31,144 bases of DNA from Candidatus Nanohaloarchaea archaeon (GTDB taxonomy: Archaea > EX4484-52 > GLR71): contig DAOVVY010000001.1 in NCBI GenBank assembly GCA_030636885.1, forward strand, positions 1 through 31,144, given 5' to 3'. Below are positions 6,999 to 14,311 of this stretch, one piece after another. Position numbers and translations under genes: made by a program. The notes beneath the pieces were generated by a model, which made no database searches, was not told where the DNA came from, and saw only the letters and a program-made list of their open reading frames with translations. Positions within the stretch are counted from its first letter, which is position 1. Each line of letters begins with the position of its first letter.

Positions 6999-7600
6999 AA
7001 CAGGTTAAATATGTCTGCAAATACTGCAATAAAGCCGAAACTTACACGAAAACCCAACAGATAGGGATTACACTATTCCACACAATTGTTTCAATGCTGT
7101 GCTTATTTGGTGCTATATTAATCATATATGTATCAATGACAGGAATATCAAGCACGACTGACATGATTGCAAATGCAAAATATGCGAAACAGACATATTC
7201 AGATTTCGATGAAATACAGAAACTCAGTTATGACATTACGATTGATTGCGATGGGGATGATCCGAATTGCTATATAGAAAAATTGTATAGGAATGTATCA
7301 AGTATAAGATATGTACCAAGTTCTGATATCAAACCTATACAGTCGCCACTATTTACATATTATAATGGTGGAGATTGCAAGAATACTGCGTTCATGTTCA
7401 CATATATGCTTAAAAGTCTGGGGATCTATTCAAGATTAGACTGTTCGCTTGAAAAGGCACACTGTGTCGCAGTAGTACCATTAAAGGATTATGATTATTA
7501 TTTCGTGGCAGATTTGACTATGCCGATACTGTCTGAGATGAACGGAAGTGTCGATGTATGGGATTATCTACTATGGGATAAGAGAAACTACAGGATTTGA
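6995..7600 (+). CDS. Membrane-anchored transglutaminase-like protein (201 aa)
   Basis: Order: a CKYC pair at residues 8-11, a membrane segment about residues 25-48 (ITLFHTIVSMLCLFGAILII), then an outer domain with the transglutaminase-core triad. Cys128 is in GGDCKNTAFMFTYMLKSLGI, His156 in KAHCVAVV and Asp173 in FVADLTM; GG-D-C, AH-C-V-A-V and D-L-T are the family's spacing and context. Members include cysteine proteases and cross-linking enzymes. At about 200 residues this is a minimal core. Substrate unknown; an outer-face anchor fits processing or cross-linking of the surface proteins encoded nearby. Family call is from motif reading only. Confidence 0.75.
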   Translation: MKQVKYVCKYCNKAETYTKTQQIGITLFHTIVSMLCLFGAILIIYVSMTGISSTTDMIANAKYAKQTYSDFDEIQKLSYDITIDCDGDDPNCYIEKLYRNVSSIRYVPSSDIKPIQSPLFTYYNGGDCKNTAFMFTYMLKSLGIYSRLDCSLEKAHCVAVVPLKDYDYYFVADLTMPILSEMNGSVDVWDYLLWDKRNYRI

Positions 7601-7605
7601 TTGAT

Positions 7606-7701
7606 ATGGAACTTGAAGTTATACTTGGTGTTTTGATGATATTAATTATTTTTGTTATAATGTTTTTTTCAGAAGAAATAGGAGAGGATTGGAAAGAATG
7701 A
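7606..7701 (+). CDS. Single-pass membrane micropeptide (31 aa)
   Basis: MELEVILGVLMILIIFVIMF followed by a short acidic tail (SEEIGEDWKE). Starts five bases after the preceding stop in the standard TTGATATG context and overlaps the next ATG (ATGA). Same plan as the 33- and 27-residue peptides at 8603 and 8707: short N-terminus, one membrane helix, charged end. Confidence 0.55.
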   Translation: MELEVILGVLMILIIFVIMFFSEEIGEDWKE

Positions 7702-7964
7702 TACTGTATCATGTTTGTAGTGTAAAAAAGTTTATCAGATATTTCGATATAGGTTGTATCAAAGCACCTGTGCGAGGTTGGTCAACAATCGAATCTGCTG
7801 AAAAGTTTAGCAAACAGACAGGAAGACAAATCATATTAAGACTCAACCTGAAAAATCCTATACTTATGGAAGGTCATCAGGGCTTGGCATATTATGTTGA
7901 CAAAAATTGTGATATATTGGAAATATTGCATCTGAAAAAGAAGAAAATTATTAAATTAAGGTGA
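7698..7964 (+). CDS. Small ADP-ribosyltransferase-fold-like protein (88 aa)
   Basis: MILYHVCSVKKFIRYFDIG, then IKAPVRGWSTIESAEKFSK, then GRQIILRL and EGHQGLAYYV. The LYHV start, the ARG/VRGW turn and the A-x-x-F/Y-s helix resemble a group of small phage and archaeal proteins with an ADP-ribosyltransferase-like fold. That resemblance is from memory. I do not see a full H-Y-E or R-S-E catalytic set, so it may be an inactive or binding variant. Preferred start is the ATG overlapping the previous stop. Confidence 0.5.
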   Translation: MILYHVCSVKKFIRYFDIGCIKAPVRGWSTIESAEKFSKQTGRQIILRLNLKNPILMEGHQGLAYYVDKNCDILEILHLKKKKIIKLR

Positions 7965-7970
7965 AATGAA

Positions 7971-8330
7971 ATGACAGAAGCGTCAATAAGAACTTATCAA
8001 GAATTGCAGGAATGCGGAGAATTAGACGGTGCGAGAAATATAGTATACATGGCGTTCCGAGATGGAGATAACGAAGGTACAGCAGGAGGTATATCAAGTG
8101 CATTGAAATCCAAAGGAATCGAGATGTCAACAAACAATGTATCCGCAAGAATTTGTGAACTATGCTCTATGTGTCTATTGTTTGATTCTGGAGAGAAATG
8201 TATATTTATACCAACAGGTAAACCCCAGACAATATACTATACACATGACAAAGGAAAGAAGTTTGTCCGGGTAAAGAAAAAGGTTGTCAATAAACAATCA
8301 TGTCCGCACTGCGGTAGGTTGATACTATAG
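7971..8330 (+). CDS. Helix-turn-helix protein with zinc-binding tail (119 aa)
   Basis: N-terminal helices (SIRTYQELQECGELDGARNI) followed by a winged-helix-like region (GGISSALKSKGIEMSTNNVS, then RICELCSMCLLF). C-terminal CPHCGRLIL is half of a zinc ribbon; CELCSMC in the middle could supply the other two ligands. Ribosome-binding site AAGGTGAAATGAA. DNA-binding regulator is likely; target unknown. Confidence 0.65.
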   Translation: MTEASIRTYQELQECGELDGARNIVYMAFRDGDNEGTAGGISSALKSKGIEMSTNNVSARICELCSMCLLFDSGEKCIFIPTGKPQTIYYTHDKGKKFVRVKKKVVNKQSCPHCGRLIL

Positions 8331-8341
8331 GTCGATTGATT

Positions 8342-8581
8342 ATGAAATCAAAACAGATTAATTGGAAATATTCAAAAGATAATAATAGAAGATATCGATG
8401 GCGTACTGTTAATTGGCGTGGATATTTGCAACTATATCTTGATGTGCAAACAAGAATTAGTGGTGATATTTGGTCAGATACAAAAGTAAACTGTTTATAT
8501 ATCCCTCCTGAAGTCTGGTTTGATATTCAGAGAATAGAAATACCTGAATTCCCACTAAAAAATTTACCCACGAAATTTTAA
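8342..8581 (+). CDS. Hypothetical protein (79 aa)
   Basis: MKSKQINWKYSKDNNRRYRW then WRGYLQLYLDVQTRISGDIW and VNCLYIPPEVWFDIQ. Trp/Tyr/Arg-rich, probably a small beta barrel. Starts behind AGGTCGATTGATT. No family recognised. Confidence 0.55.
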   Translation: MKSKQINWKYSKDNNRRYRWRTVNWRGYLQLYLDVQTRISGDIWSDTKVNCLYIPPEVWFDIQRIEIPEFPLKNLPTKF

Positions 8582-8602
8582 ATATAAAAAGGTAGATTGA
8601 TT

Positions 8603-8704
8603 ATGACAGCAGAAGAAATCATCATATTTTCGTCAATCGTTGTTTTTGTGATAATTATATTTTTGATGATTTGGTTTTCTGACAAATTTGAGGAAAATGA
8701 TTGA
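8603..8704 (+). CDS. Single-pass membrane micropeptide (33 aa)
   Basis: MTAEEIIIFSSIVVFVIIIF continuing LMIWFSDKFEEND. A clear ribosome-binding site (AAGGTAGATTGATT) precedes the ATG. Same topology as the peptides at 7606 and 8707. Confidence 0.55.
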   Translation: MTAEEIIIFSSIVVFVIIIFLMIWFSDKFEEND

Positions 8705-8706
8705 TT

Positions 8707-8790
8707 ATGGCTTTCTATGAGATTTGTGCGTTCTTTTCCCTTATTATTTTTGTCCTATCAATCATATATTTATCTTTTTGTAGAGAATGA
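8707..8790 (+). CDS. Single-pass membrane micropeptide (27 aa)
   Basis: MAFYEICAFFSLIIFVLSII then YLSFCRE; starts two bases after the previous stop, whose TGATTGATT is the ribosome-binding context. Last gene of the plus-strand operon. The 40 bases after it hold no gene and meet a T-rich minus-strand remnant. Confidence 0.5.
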   Translation: MAFYEICAFFSLIIFVLSIIYLSFCRE

Positions 8791-8829
8791 ACCTCTTAAC
8801 CCCTATTATCCAGTATACAAAAAAAGAAA

Positions 8830-8895
8830 GTTTAGTTATCTTACTGATTTTACAATAAAACTCAGTGCAACTAAAATCCCCGTAATAAGTACCAA
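8830..8895 (-). pseudogene. Fragment of a second copy of the 10395-10658 membrane gene
   Basis: Read on the minus strand from 8895 the frame gives LVLITGILVALSFIVKSVR and then stops. The intact gene at 10658 reads MTFITGVLVLLSFIVALVKI at its third methionine. At DNA level both share ACTGAGTTT and AAGATAACTAAAC with a one-base deletion between, so they are homologous and this copy is frameshifted and cut short. It directly abuts the right end of TnpB copy 1 at 8896, so its start codon appears to have been displaced by that element. Confidence 0.65.
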
Positions 8896-8922
8896 GTTAT
8901 GATTTTTATTAAAATTAATAAC
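8896..8922 (-). repeat. Right-end hairpin of TnpB element 1
   Basis: GTTAT/ATAAC outer stem with an AT-rich inner stem, 27 bases long, overlapping the tnpB stop codon. The same 27-base design follows TnpB copy 2 (15217-15243); homology ends sharply at ATAAC in both, which defines the element boundary. In TnpB systems the right end also encodes the guide-RNA scaffold. Confidence 0.6.
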
Positions 8923-10162
8923 AAATACCTTGATTAAATGCTATTTTTTGATTGATATTACATCTAAACGGCACAAACCCAGTGCCTATATCCCGTCCAG
9001 TTATGTCGTTCATATGGTTAAACGCTTCAGGATTGCTTTTCTTGATGATATTCAGACCAGCATTGACATCGGCGTTGATTAGATAGTTCAATCTTGTCCT
9101 GAATAATCCACGCTTTACCCTCTTGCCTACATATTCCTTATGATGCCTTACTGATTCACCATCGACAAAACTACATTTTGATGTGTGAGATTCATCCTGT
9201 AACTTGACAACAATACCAAGATTCTCTGCCTTATATTCTATACATTGTGTCAAGAGATAGTAGGGGATGCTCACAAAGTTCTGATTAGTGCGTCTGCCAA
9301 GTGTTATCTTCTGTTTCCAATGCTTGTTATGACCAATGACGATTGTGCCCATATTGTTTTCTACACAGTAATCAACGATTAAACGACTTAGTTTGTGCAT
9401 TGCATCTTTCAGCTTGTTGTTGCGTTTATGTGTCAGTCGTGTCATCTTTGCACCGTCCTTAATTCCTTGTTTGCTATACACACTCTGTAGTTTTGCTTTT
9501 TGTTTATTGTAAAATTGATTCATAGACTTGATTGAACCGCCTTTCACGACAATCGGTTTAAGACCGATGTTGTTTGCGATAGTTACGATATTGGTCAGTC
9601 CATAATCAATACCAATAATATTATATTTGTTTAAACTGTACCTTTTCAATTGTGGTTTATCATAGATTATCTCAAGTACATAACCACCACCTTTTGGAAT
9701 GATACGCACTTCTCTTAAATCAGTAGCATCATCTAACCTTACCTTGAATTTCATATTGAATTTCTTAGTGAATATTAAAAAACCAAATCTTATCCTACAT
9801 TGTCGATTTGTGAATATCAACATGAACTCGCCATCTTTCTTCTTGTATTTGGGTATTCGTGGCTCACCTAAGAACAGGTCAGGTCGCTTTGCATATTGCT
9901 TAGTTGCTCTGAAATATGCTATCCATGTCCGATCAAGAACTTTGAGTATCTGTTGTGCTGTGGCAGATGATAATTCTTTATAATTGTCTGAACACTTAAA
10001 CATCTGATTGAGTTGAACATACCTTATCCTCTTTTTGTCTTTGAAGAACTGTTGCCTGACTGCGTAGTTGGCTTCATTCCAGAGGTTCTTAGATATATGG
10101 GTATAATGGCTGATAGAACTCTTATATCTCTTGATTCGTATCTGTTCAGTCCTGAGTACCAT
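8915..10162 (-). CDS. tnpB: TnpB RNA-guided nuclease, copy 1 (415 aa)
   Basis: IS200/IS605 family TnpB (IS1341-like, no tnpA nearby). Domains: N-terminal OrfB region (residues 1-150), RuvC-I at IIGIDYGLTNIV (Asp186), RuvC-II strand GTIVIGHNKHWKQ, RuvC-III at LINADVNAGLNII (Asp365). The canonical RuvC-II Glu is Gly277 here, while QDESHTSK supplies Glu324, as expected for TnpBs with a rearranged RuvC-II site. The usual four-Cys zinc finger is missing (only CSFVDG). Full length and intact. The ATG overlaps the ribbon-helix-helix gene and lies one base after TTGAT. About 85-90 percent identical by eye to copy 2. Confidence 0.9.
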   Translation of the reverse strand: MVLRTEQIRIKRYKSSISHYTHISKNLWNEANYAVRQQFFKDKKRIRYVQLNQMFKCSDNYKELSSATAQQILKVLDRTWIAYFRATKQYAKRPDLFLGEPRIPKYKKKDGEFMLIFTNRQCRIRFGFLIFTKKFNMKFKVRLDDATDLREVRIIPKGGGYVLEIIYDKPQLKRYSLNKYNIIGIDYGLTNIVTIANNIGLKPIVVKGGSIKSMNQFYNKQKAKLQSVYSKQGIKDGAKMTRLTHKRNNKLKDAMHKLSRLIVDYCVENNMGTIVIGHNKHWKQKITLGRRTNQNFVSIPYYLLTQCIEYKAENLGIVVKLQDESHTSKCSFVDGESVRHHKEYVGKRVKRGLFRTRLNYLINADVNAGLNIIKKSNPEAFNHMNDITGRDIGTGFVPFRCNINQKIAFNQGICY

Positions 10163-10274
10163 TATCAATCAACCTATTTACAATCTCATCATAAGTATCA
10201 AACTTTGTTATCCGTAAGGTTTTAAGTTTTTTCACGGTTTTCTTTTCAATCTGTATAGTTGTTCTTTCATCCAT
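10146..10274 (-). CDS. Ribbon-helix-helix protein (42 aa)
   Basis: MDERTTIQIEKKTVKKLKTL then RITKFDTYDEIVNRLIDN: an N-terminal beta strand followed by two helices, as in archaeal VapB/CopG-like ribbon-helix-helix proteins, which bind DNA as dimers and often serve as antitoxins. Apparently leaderless, 26 bases from a strong TATA box. Its last 17 bases overlap the start of tnpB, so the nuclease is probably translated by coupling. The end looks short for the family and may have been cut when TnpB inserted. Confidence 0.65.
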   Translation of the reverse strand: MDERTTIQIEKKTVKKLKTLRITKFDTYDEIVNRLIDNGTQD

Positions 10275-10295
10275 ACATAATATATACATAAGGTA

Positions 10296-10305
10296 CTATA
10301 TAAAG
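10296..10305 (-). promoter_or_regulatory. TATA box for the RHH-tnpB pair
   Basis: CTTTATATAG on the minus strand, centred about 26 bases before the ATG at 10274. One of the two best TATA matches in the window, with 25229-25239. It gives the RHH gene and TnpB copy 1 a promoter separate from the 15-kb operon that terminates just upstream. Confidence 0.65.
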
Positions 10306-10336
10306 CTATGTATCTAATTTCATATTATTATATTTT

Positions 10337-10380
10337 GATTTGTAGGAAAAAAGAAAGAGAAACCTGCCATCTCAGGCAGG
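10337..10380 (-). terminator. Hairpin-plus-T-tract terminator of the 15-kb operon
   Basis: On the minus strand CCTGCC and GGCAGG (10375-10380 and 10363-10368) pair around a six-base loop, followed by a run of 20-odd pyrimidines, mostly T (10337-10362). It lies 15 bases past the stop of the gene ending at 10395, where the long minus-strand operon would end. Confidence 0.65.
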
Positions 10381-10394
10381 AATAAAGAATGGTT

Positions 10395-10658
10395 CTACTT
10401 TACCAGTTTGCTGATAATTACTCCAGCACCAAGTTTAACTATACCACCTATACCGAAACCTTTCATTATAGCGAAGACTAACTCAAAGAAGCTATTAATT
10501 ACAGGGATTCCTGTTAATAAGTCTGGGGCTACAAACGGAATTACTGCCATAGCTATCAGTATTGCAATAACTGATAATGTTGGTTTAGTTATCTTGACTA
10601 ATGCGACAATGAAACTCAGTAGTACCAAAACACCCGTTATAAATGTCATATCTATCAT
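10395..10658 (-). CDS. Small multi-pass membrane protein (87 aa)
   Basis: Start chosen at the ATG eight bases after GGAGGTGA, the best ribosome-binding site in the window. Three hydrophobic stretches: residues 4-22 (MTFITGVLVLLSFIVALVKI), 27-45 (LSVIAILIAMAVIPFVAP) and a Gly-rich end (GFGIGGIVKLGAGVIISKLV). Size and layout are pilin-, holin- or spike-base-like, but no family is certain. Last gene of the 25182-to-10395 operon. A broken relative lies at 8830-8895, so the gene was once duplicated. Confidence 0.6.
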   Translation of the reverse strand: MIDMTFITGVLVLLSFIVALVKITKPTLSVIAILIAMAVIPFVAPDLLTGIPVINSFFELVFAIMKGFGIGGIVKLGAGVIISKLVK

Positions 10659-10726
10659 ATCATTTTTCACCTCCATTGGGTCTGTATATTTGTCAAAAAG
10701 CTACTTAATATACCACTCAATGACTA

Positions 10727-10894
10727 TTATCTTCTTCTTCTGCCACCTTCAAATACTCCCCATTTTAGACGACCATTGTCTTGAGGTGCAATCTTTCTGA
10801 CAGTTGCCCTATCTCCTGCATCACGCAAACCTTTGGCGGCACTATTTGCCCCTGCTTTTGTTGGGAACGCATCATATAATGTATATTTAACCAT
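10727..10894 (-). CDS. Small basic protein (55 aa)
   Basis: MVKYTLYDAFPTKAGANSAA then KGLRDAGDRATVRKI, ending GGRRRR. The ATG behind GTGGGGTGAAATAT is preferred over an in-frame ATG 36 bases upstream, which would overlap the previous stop. It shares a plan with the proteins at 14312 and 22486: a strand, a helix with K/A-rich stretch (S-A/K-S-A/K), then a basic strand. Cytoplasmic, possibly nucleic-acid binding. Confidence 0.6.
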   Translation of the reverse strand: MVKYTLYDAFPTKAGANSAAKGLRDAGDRATVRKIAPQDNGRLKWGVFEGGRRRR

Positions 10895-10929
10895 ATATTT
10901 CACCCCACTTGAATTATATTTAAAAATCA

Positions 10930-13900
10930 TTATTTCCTTTTAACAAAATATATCAACATTGCACAAAGCACAATTACCAATAATACAACTGCTATCAAAG
11001 TAGTTGCTTTATAGAACAGGATATAATTCTTTAGTTTATCCTGATCTTCTAATGACAGATTAAGCATTGCAATCAGTTCGAGTTCGTTCTCGTTCAGTAG
11101 TTCCAACTGTGCAATATATTTCGCTTGGTCTTGTAAATTTCCTTCATATTGCTGTACCAAGAACAATAATTGCAAATTCTCAAGTTCCAATTCCTTAGCC
11201 AACTGTGCCGACTTTTCAAGATTGTCCTTATAATCTGACACTAATATCAACATATTCTCGTTTGATAGATGTAGATTTGCAATAAGAACAGCATCTTCTT
11301 CAACTGTGTTCTTGAGATTATTAACTATTATTGTCTGTTCAGCAAGGTTCAGGTTGAGATTAATTATTATCTGTGCCTGTTCCAGATTAGATAGTTCTAA
11401 TGCTTCAATATATGCCGCCTGTTCTACAAGGTTGTCAAGATACTGGCTTATCAAGACTGCCAACTGTTCGTTCTCTAATTCTAATGCTTGGGCTAATTCT
11501 GCGGATTTGTCAAGGTTATCTTTATACTCAGCAATCAATAGATAAAAGTCTTCATTACTCAAACTTAAAGCTGTAATAAGTTCGGCATCTTCAGCAACAG
11601 TATTCTCTAAATTTGCTATCATTATCTGCATATCTTCTATATTAAGGTTCAAATTAAGTATGATCTGTGCCTGTTCCTGACTACTTAGTTCCAATTCAGT
11701 AATATATCCTGCCTGAACATCTAATTGTCCTTTATATATGTTTATTATAGCTATCAATTGGTCAATCTCTAAATTCAATTCACCTACTAATGATTGAGAA
11801 GCATCCAAATTTCCTTTATACAATAAAACCTGCTGAATCAAATCCTCACTACTCAAATTAAGTAACTGTATCAATAAAGCATCTTCACTAATCTTATTGT
11901 TCAAGTTTGTTATTATCTGCGACAGTTCAGCATTGTCAAGATTCAACTCAATTATGGCATTGTTAAGTATCTCCGCCTGAATACCCATGTCATCAATCAA
12001 AGCAGTCAATTCAGTTATATACTGTTGTTTCTCAGCTATATTTGTAGTAAGTGTATTGATAATCAATAGTTGTTCCTGTATAGTTAAATCCATGCTGTTC
12101 AATAAAGCGACATTCTCAGATATAGTCTGTTCAAGTGCTAATATCAAAGTCGCCTGATCAGATAGTTCTGAATACATAGATTGTATCAAGATAGCGTTCT
12201 CTTTATTAGTATTCTCTAAATTAATTATTACCTGTGCCTGTTCATTAATATTAGTTGTCAATAATAGTATTGCTTCGGCTTGTTCTGTTGCAGATAGTTC
12301 TAATTGTTTAATATATTCAGTCTTCTCAGCAAGGTTATCGGTCAACTCATTGATAATCAATATCTGGTCAGCTATCTCAAGGTTCATAGCAGAAATCAAG
12401 ATGGCATTATCACTGATAGTAAGATTCATTGCTTTTATTATCTTAGCTTGATTATCTATAGTGCCATACATATTCATAATCAATAAAGCATTCTCTTCAT
12501 TAGTATTTTCAAGGTTTAAGATTATCTGTGCCTGTTCGTCTAAATTGGTAGTCAATTGAGTAATATACATTGCCTGTTCAGCTACCGATAATTCTAACTG
12601 GTTGATATAAGCAACTTTCTCAGCTATGTTCTCTGTCAACTCATTGATAATCAATAACTGTTCCTGTATCTCCAAATCCATCTCGTTCAAGATAGCAATA
12701 TTCTCAGTTATGGTCAGATTCATAGCATCTAACAACAAAACCTGATTATCAATTGTAGTGTACATCGCCTGAATCAATAAAGCATTATCTTCTGCACTCT
12801 GTTCAAGCATGAGGATTATAGTTCCCTGTTCGGCAATATTGCTCGTAAGTTCTGATATAACTTGTGCTTTGGTTAATATTTCACCCTCTAACCGCATGAT
12901 CTCCAATAATTCTATGTCAGCAATATACATATTATATGTGCCAAATTCTATTAATCTTACTGGTACTTCGGCAGGATGGATATTGAAACCACCTATACTA
13001 CCTTGTGGCAATCGTATCTCAATAGTTGGCGTTACTTTCAAATCCTCAGTCAATTCCTTAGTAGGTATTGTAAATGTATATGTAGAAGTTCCTGATGGTA
13101 TTGATATTTCTGTACTATCAGTAAAGTTAGCTAAACCAAAGAAAGTCATTACATTATATTCAACATTTAAAGTGCCAACATAATCTTGTAGGTTATCGTT
13201 AGTCACAGTAATCTCAACATCAACAACATCTGTCTCAAACACTGAAGTTTCAAAGTCGGATATAGTTATATGGAATTTATTGGGATTGATGACATACAAA
13301 ACAGAAACATAATCAATATCAACATAATCTGCGGATTCATTATGTATTCTACCACTATAAAAGAAATCAAGGTAATTGTCAGTTATGTCCTCTTTACTGT
13401 ATTTCATAGTGTCTACATTGAAATCATAATAAATGTGAGTTGAAAAAGGTAGAGGATAAATTATATCCTTATAAATTATACTGAATACCTCACCTAAATA
13501 TGTAGTTTCAAGGGTTGAACCACCTGTAGTGTAAATATGATTGTTTTCTACAAAATAGTTGCCACACTCATAATCATGCCCTGCATGAGTTACATAATCA
13601 GTAAATGGATTATTCACATCACCAGATCTGTAAATATTATTATAAACAACAGGGGCAATAGGTGGTGAACACAATACATTACCTTTAGCATAACACTTAG
13701 AATCTACACCAGTTATTTTATTCACACATTGGTGTTCCTGAACAGTACAACCATAATCGTCTACATATTCCTTTAAAAAATCACAAGTACGGCAGTCAGG
13801 ATAATAATATACATCCCAATTATACACCAATTCCCAAGTCTCACCCTGTGAAGGAGGGGTTATAGGTCTACAACTGACAAAATTAGTATCATATAAGATA

Positions 13901-14088
13901 GGTCTATCTATATTAAAACTCTTGTCAAAGAAAGTTACGGTTTTTGCTATGTCCTCTGGTATCTCGATTGTCAAAGGTTCAATTACATCCGTCTGAGTAA
14001 CTACACCAAGAAAACCTAACAAATAAGCAGAACCAACAATAAGTGAAAGGATAATAATTACTATTAATGGTTTCTTTGAGTTTACCAT
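10930..14088 (-). CDS. Giant membrane-anchored coiled-coil fibre protein (1052 aa)
   Basis: Order: N-terminal hydrophobic signal (residues 7-30); a beta-rich outer domain with eight cysteines at residues 73-175; a second beta domain to about 390; a coiled coil from about 395 to 1020; a membrane segment (about 1026-1047) and a KRK tail. The coil is made of 14-residue units such as LDEQAQIILNLENT and NEENALLIMNMYGT, two heptads each, with Q/N/K often at a core position. Seven units form a 98-residue super-repeat: N435, N533 and N631 line up, as do D736, D834 and D932. At 0.15 nm per residue the stalk would be about 90 nm. Most likely a type I surface fibre or spike. No family recognised. Confidence 0.8.
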   Translation of the reverse strand: MVNSKKPLIVIIILSLIVGSAYLLGFLGVVTQTDVIEPLTIEIPEDIAKTVTFFDKSFNIDRPILYDTNFVSCRPITPPSQGETWELVYNWDVYYYPDCRTCDFLKEYVDDYGCTVQEHQCVNKITGVDSKCYAKGNVLCSPPIAPVVYNNIYRSGDVNNPFTDYVTHAGHDYECGNYFVENNHIYTTGGSTLETTYLGEVFSIIYKDIIYPLPFSTHIYYDFNVDTMKYSKEDITDNYLDFFYSGRIHNESADYVDIDYVSVLYVINPNKFHITISDFETSVFETDVVDVEITVTNDNLQDYVGTLNVEYNVMTFFGLANFTDSTEISIPSGTSTYTFTIPTKELTEDLKVTPTIEIRLPQGSIGGFNIHPAEVPVRLIEFGTYNMYIADIELLEIMRLEGEILTKAQVISELTSNIAEQGTIILMLEQSAEDNALLIQAMYTTIDNQVLLLDAMNLTITENIAILNEMDLEIQEQLLIINELTENIAEKVAYINQLELSVAEQAMYITQLTTNLDEQAQIILNLENTNEENALLIMNMYGTIDNQAKIIKAMNLTISDNAILISAMNLEIADQILIINELTDNLAEKTEYIKQLELSATEQAEAILLLTTNINEQAQVIINLENTNKENAILIQSMYSELSDQATLILALEQTISENVALLNSMDLTIQEQLLIINTLTTNIAEKQQYITELTALIDDMGIQAEILNNAIIELNLDNAELSQIITNLNNKISEDALLIQLLNLSSEDLIQQVLLYKGNLDASQSLVGELNLEIDQLIAIINIYKGQLDVQAGYITELELSSQEQAQIILNLNLNIEDMQIMIANLENTVAEDAELITALSLSNEDFYLLIAEYKDNLDKSAELAQALELENEQLAVLISQYLDNLVEQAAYIEALELSNLEQAQIIINLNLNLAEQTIIVNNLKNTVEEDAVLIANLHLSNENMLILVSDYKDNLEKSAQLAKELELENLQLLFLVQQYEGNLQDQAKYIAQLELLNENELELIAMLNLSLEDQDKLKNYILFYKATTLIAVVLLVIVLCAMLIYFVKRK
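11031..12837 (-). repeat. Six 294-base coding super-repeats
   Basis: The coiled-coil part of the giant gene repeats every 98 codons (294 bases). There are three copies in one phase (residues 418-695) and three in another (about 734-1020), separated by a one-heptad shift near residues 697-733. DNA copies have diverged but retain recognisable blocks. This implies expansion by tandem duplication of a seven-unit block. Confidence 0.7.
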
Positions 14089-14098
14089 GAGTATGAAA

Positions 14099-14305
14099 TT
14101 AAGTGAATTTCTTTGCTATCTTGCTTAAATTGAAGTAACCAAATAATGTGGCAACTATCAATATACCGCCTGTAATAAACCATACAATATATGAATCTCC
14201 AAAATAATCAGTTAATATATTCCAAGACAGCCATATAAAATAAGCGAAAGTGACACCTACACCTAAGGCAATACCAGATTTGAAAGTCGTGGATTTCTTT
14301 GACAT
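14099..14305 (-). CDS. Two-pass membrane protein (68 aa)
   Basis: Segments about residues 11-30 (IALGVGVTFAYFIWLSWNIL) and 39-58 (IVWFITGGILIVATLFGYF), tail KIAKKFT. It matches the protein at 24895 in its second half (GGILIV-x-x-L-F-x-Y, then a K-I-x-K-F end), so the operon carries two copies of this membrane module. Located directly before the giant fibre gene, so an assembly or anchoring role is possible. Confidence 0.6.
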   Translation of the reverse strand: MSKKSTTFKSGIALGVGVTFAYFIWLSWNILTDYFGDSYIVWFITGGILIVATLFGYFNLSKIAKKFT

Positions 14306-14311
14306 TATAAA

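Noticed and set aside
10408..10800. 130-codon plus-strand frame
   Set aside because: Antisense to two well-supported minus-strand genes with good ribosome-binding sites.
11031..12837. CRISPR-like periodicity
   Set aside because: The 294-base periodicity is diverged coding sequence of a coiled coil; repeats are not identical and there are no spacers. No CRISPR array was seen elsewhere in the window.
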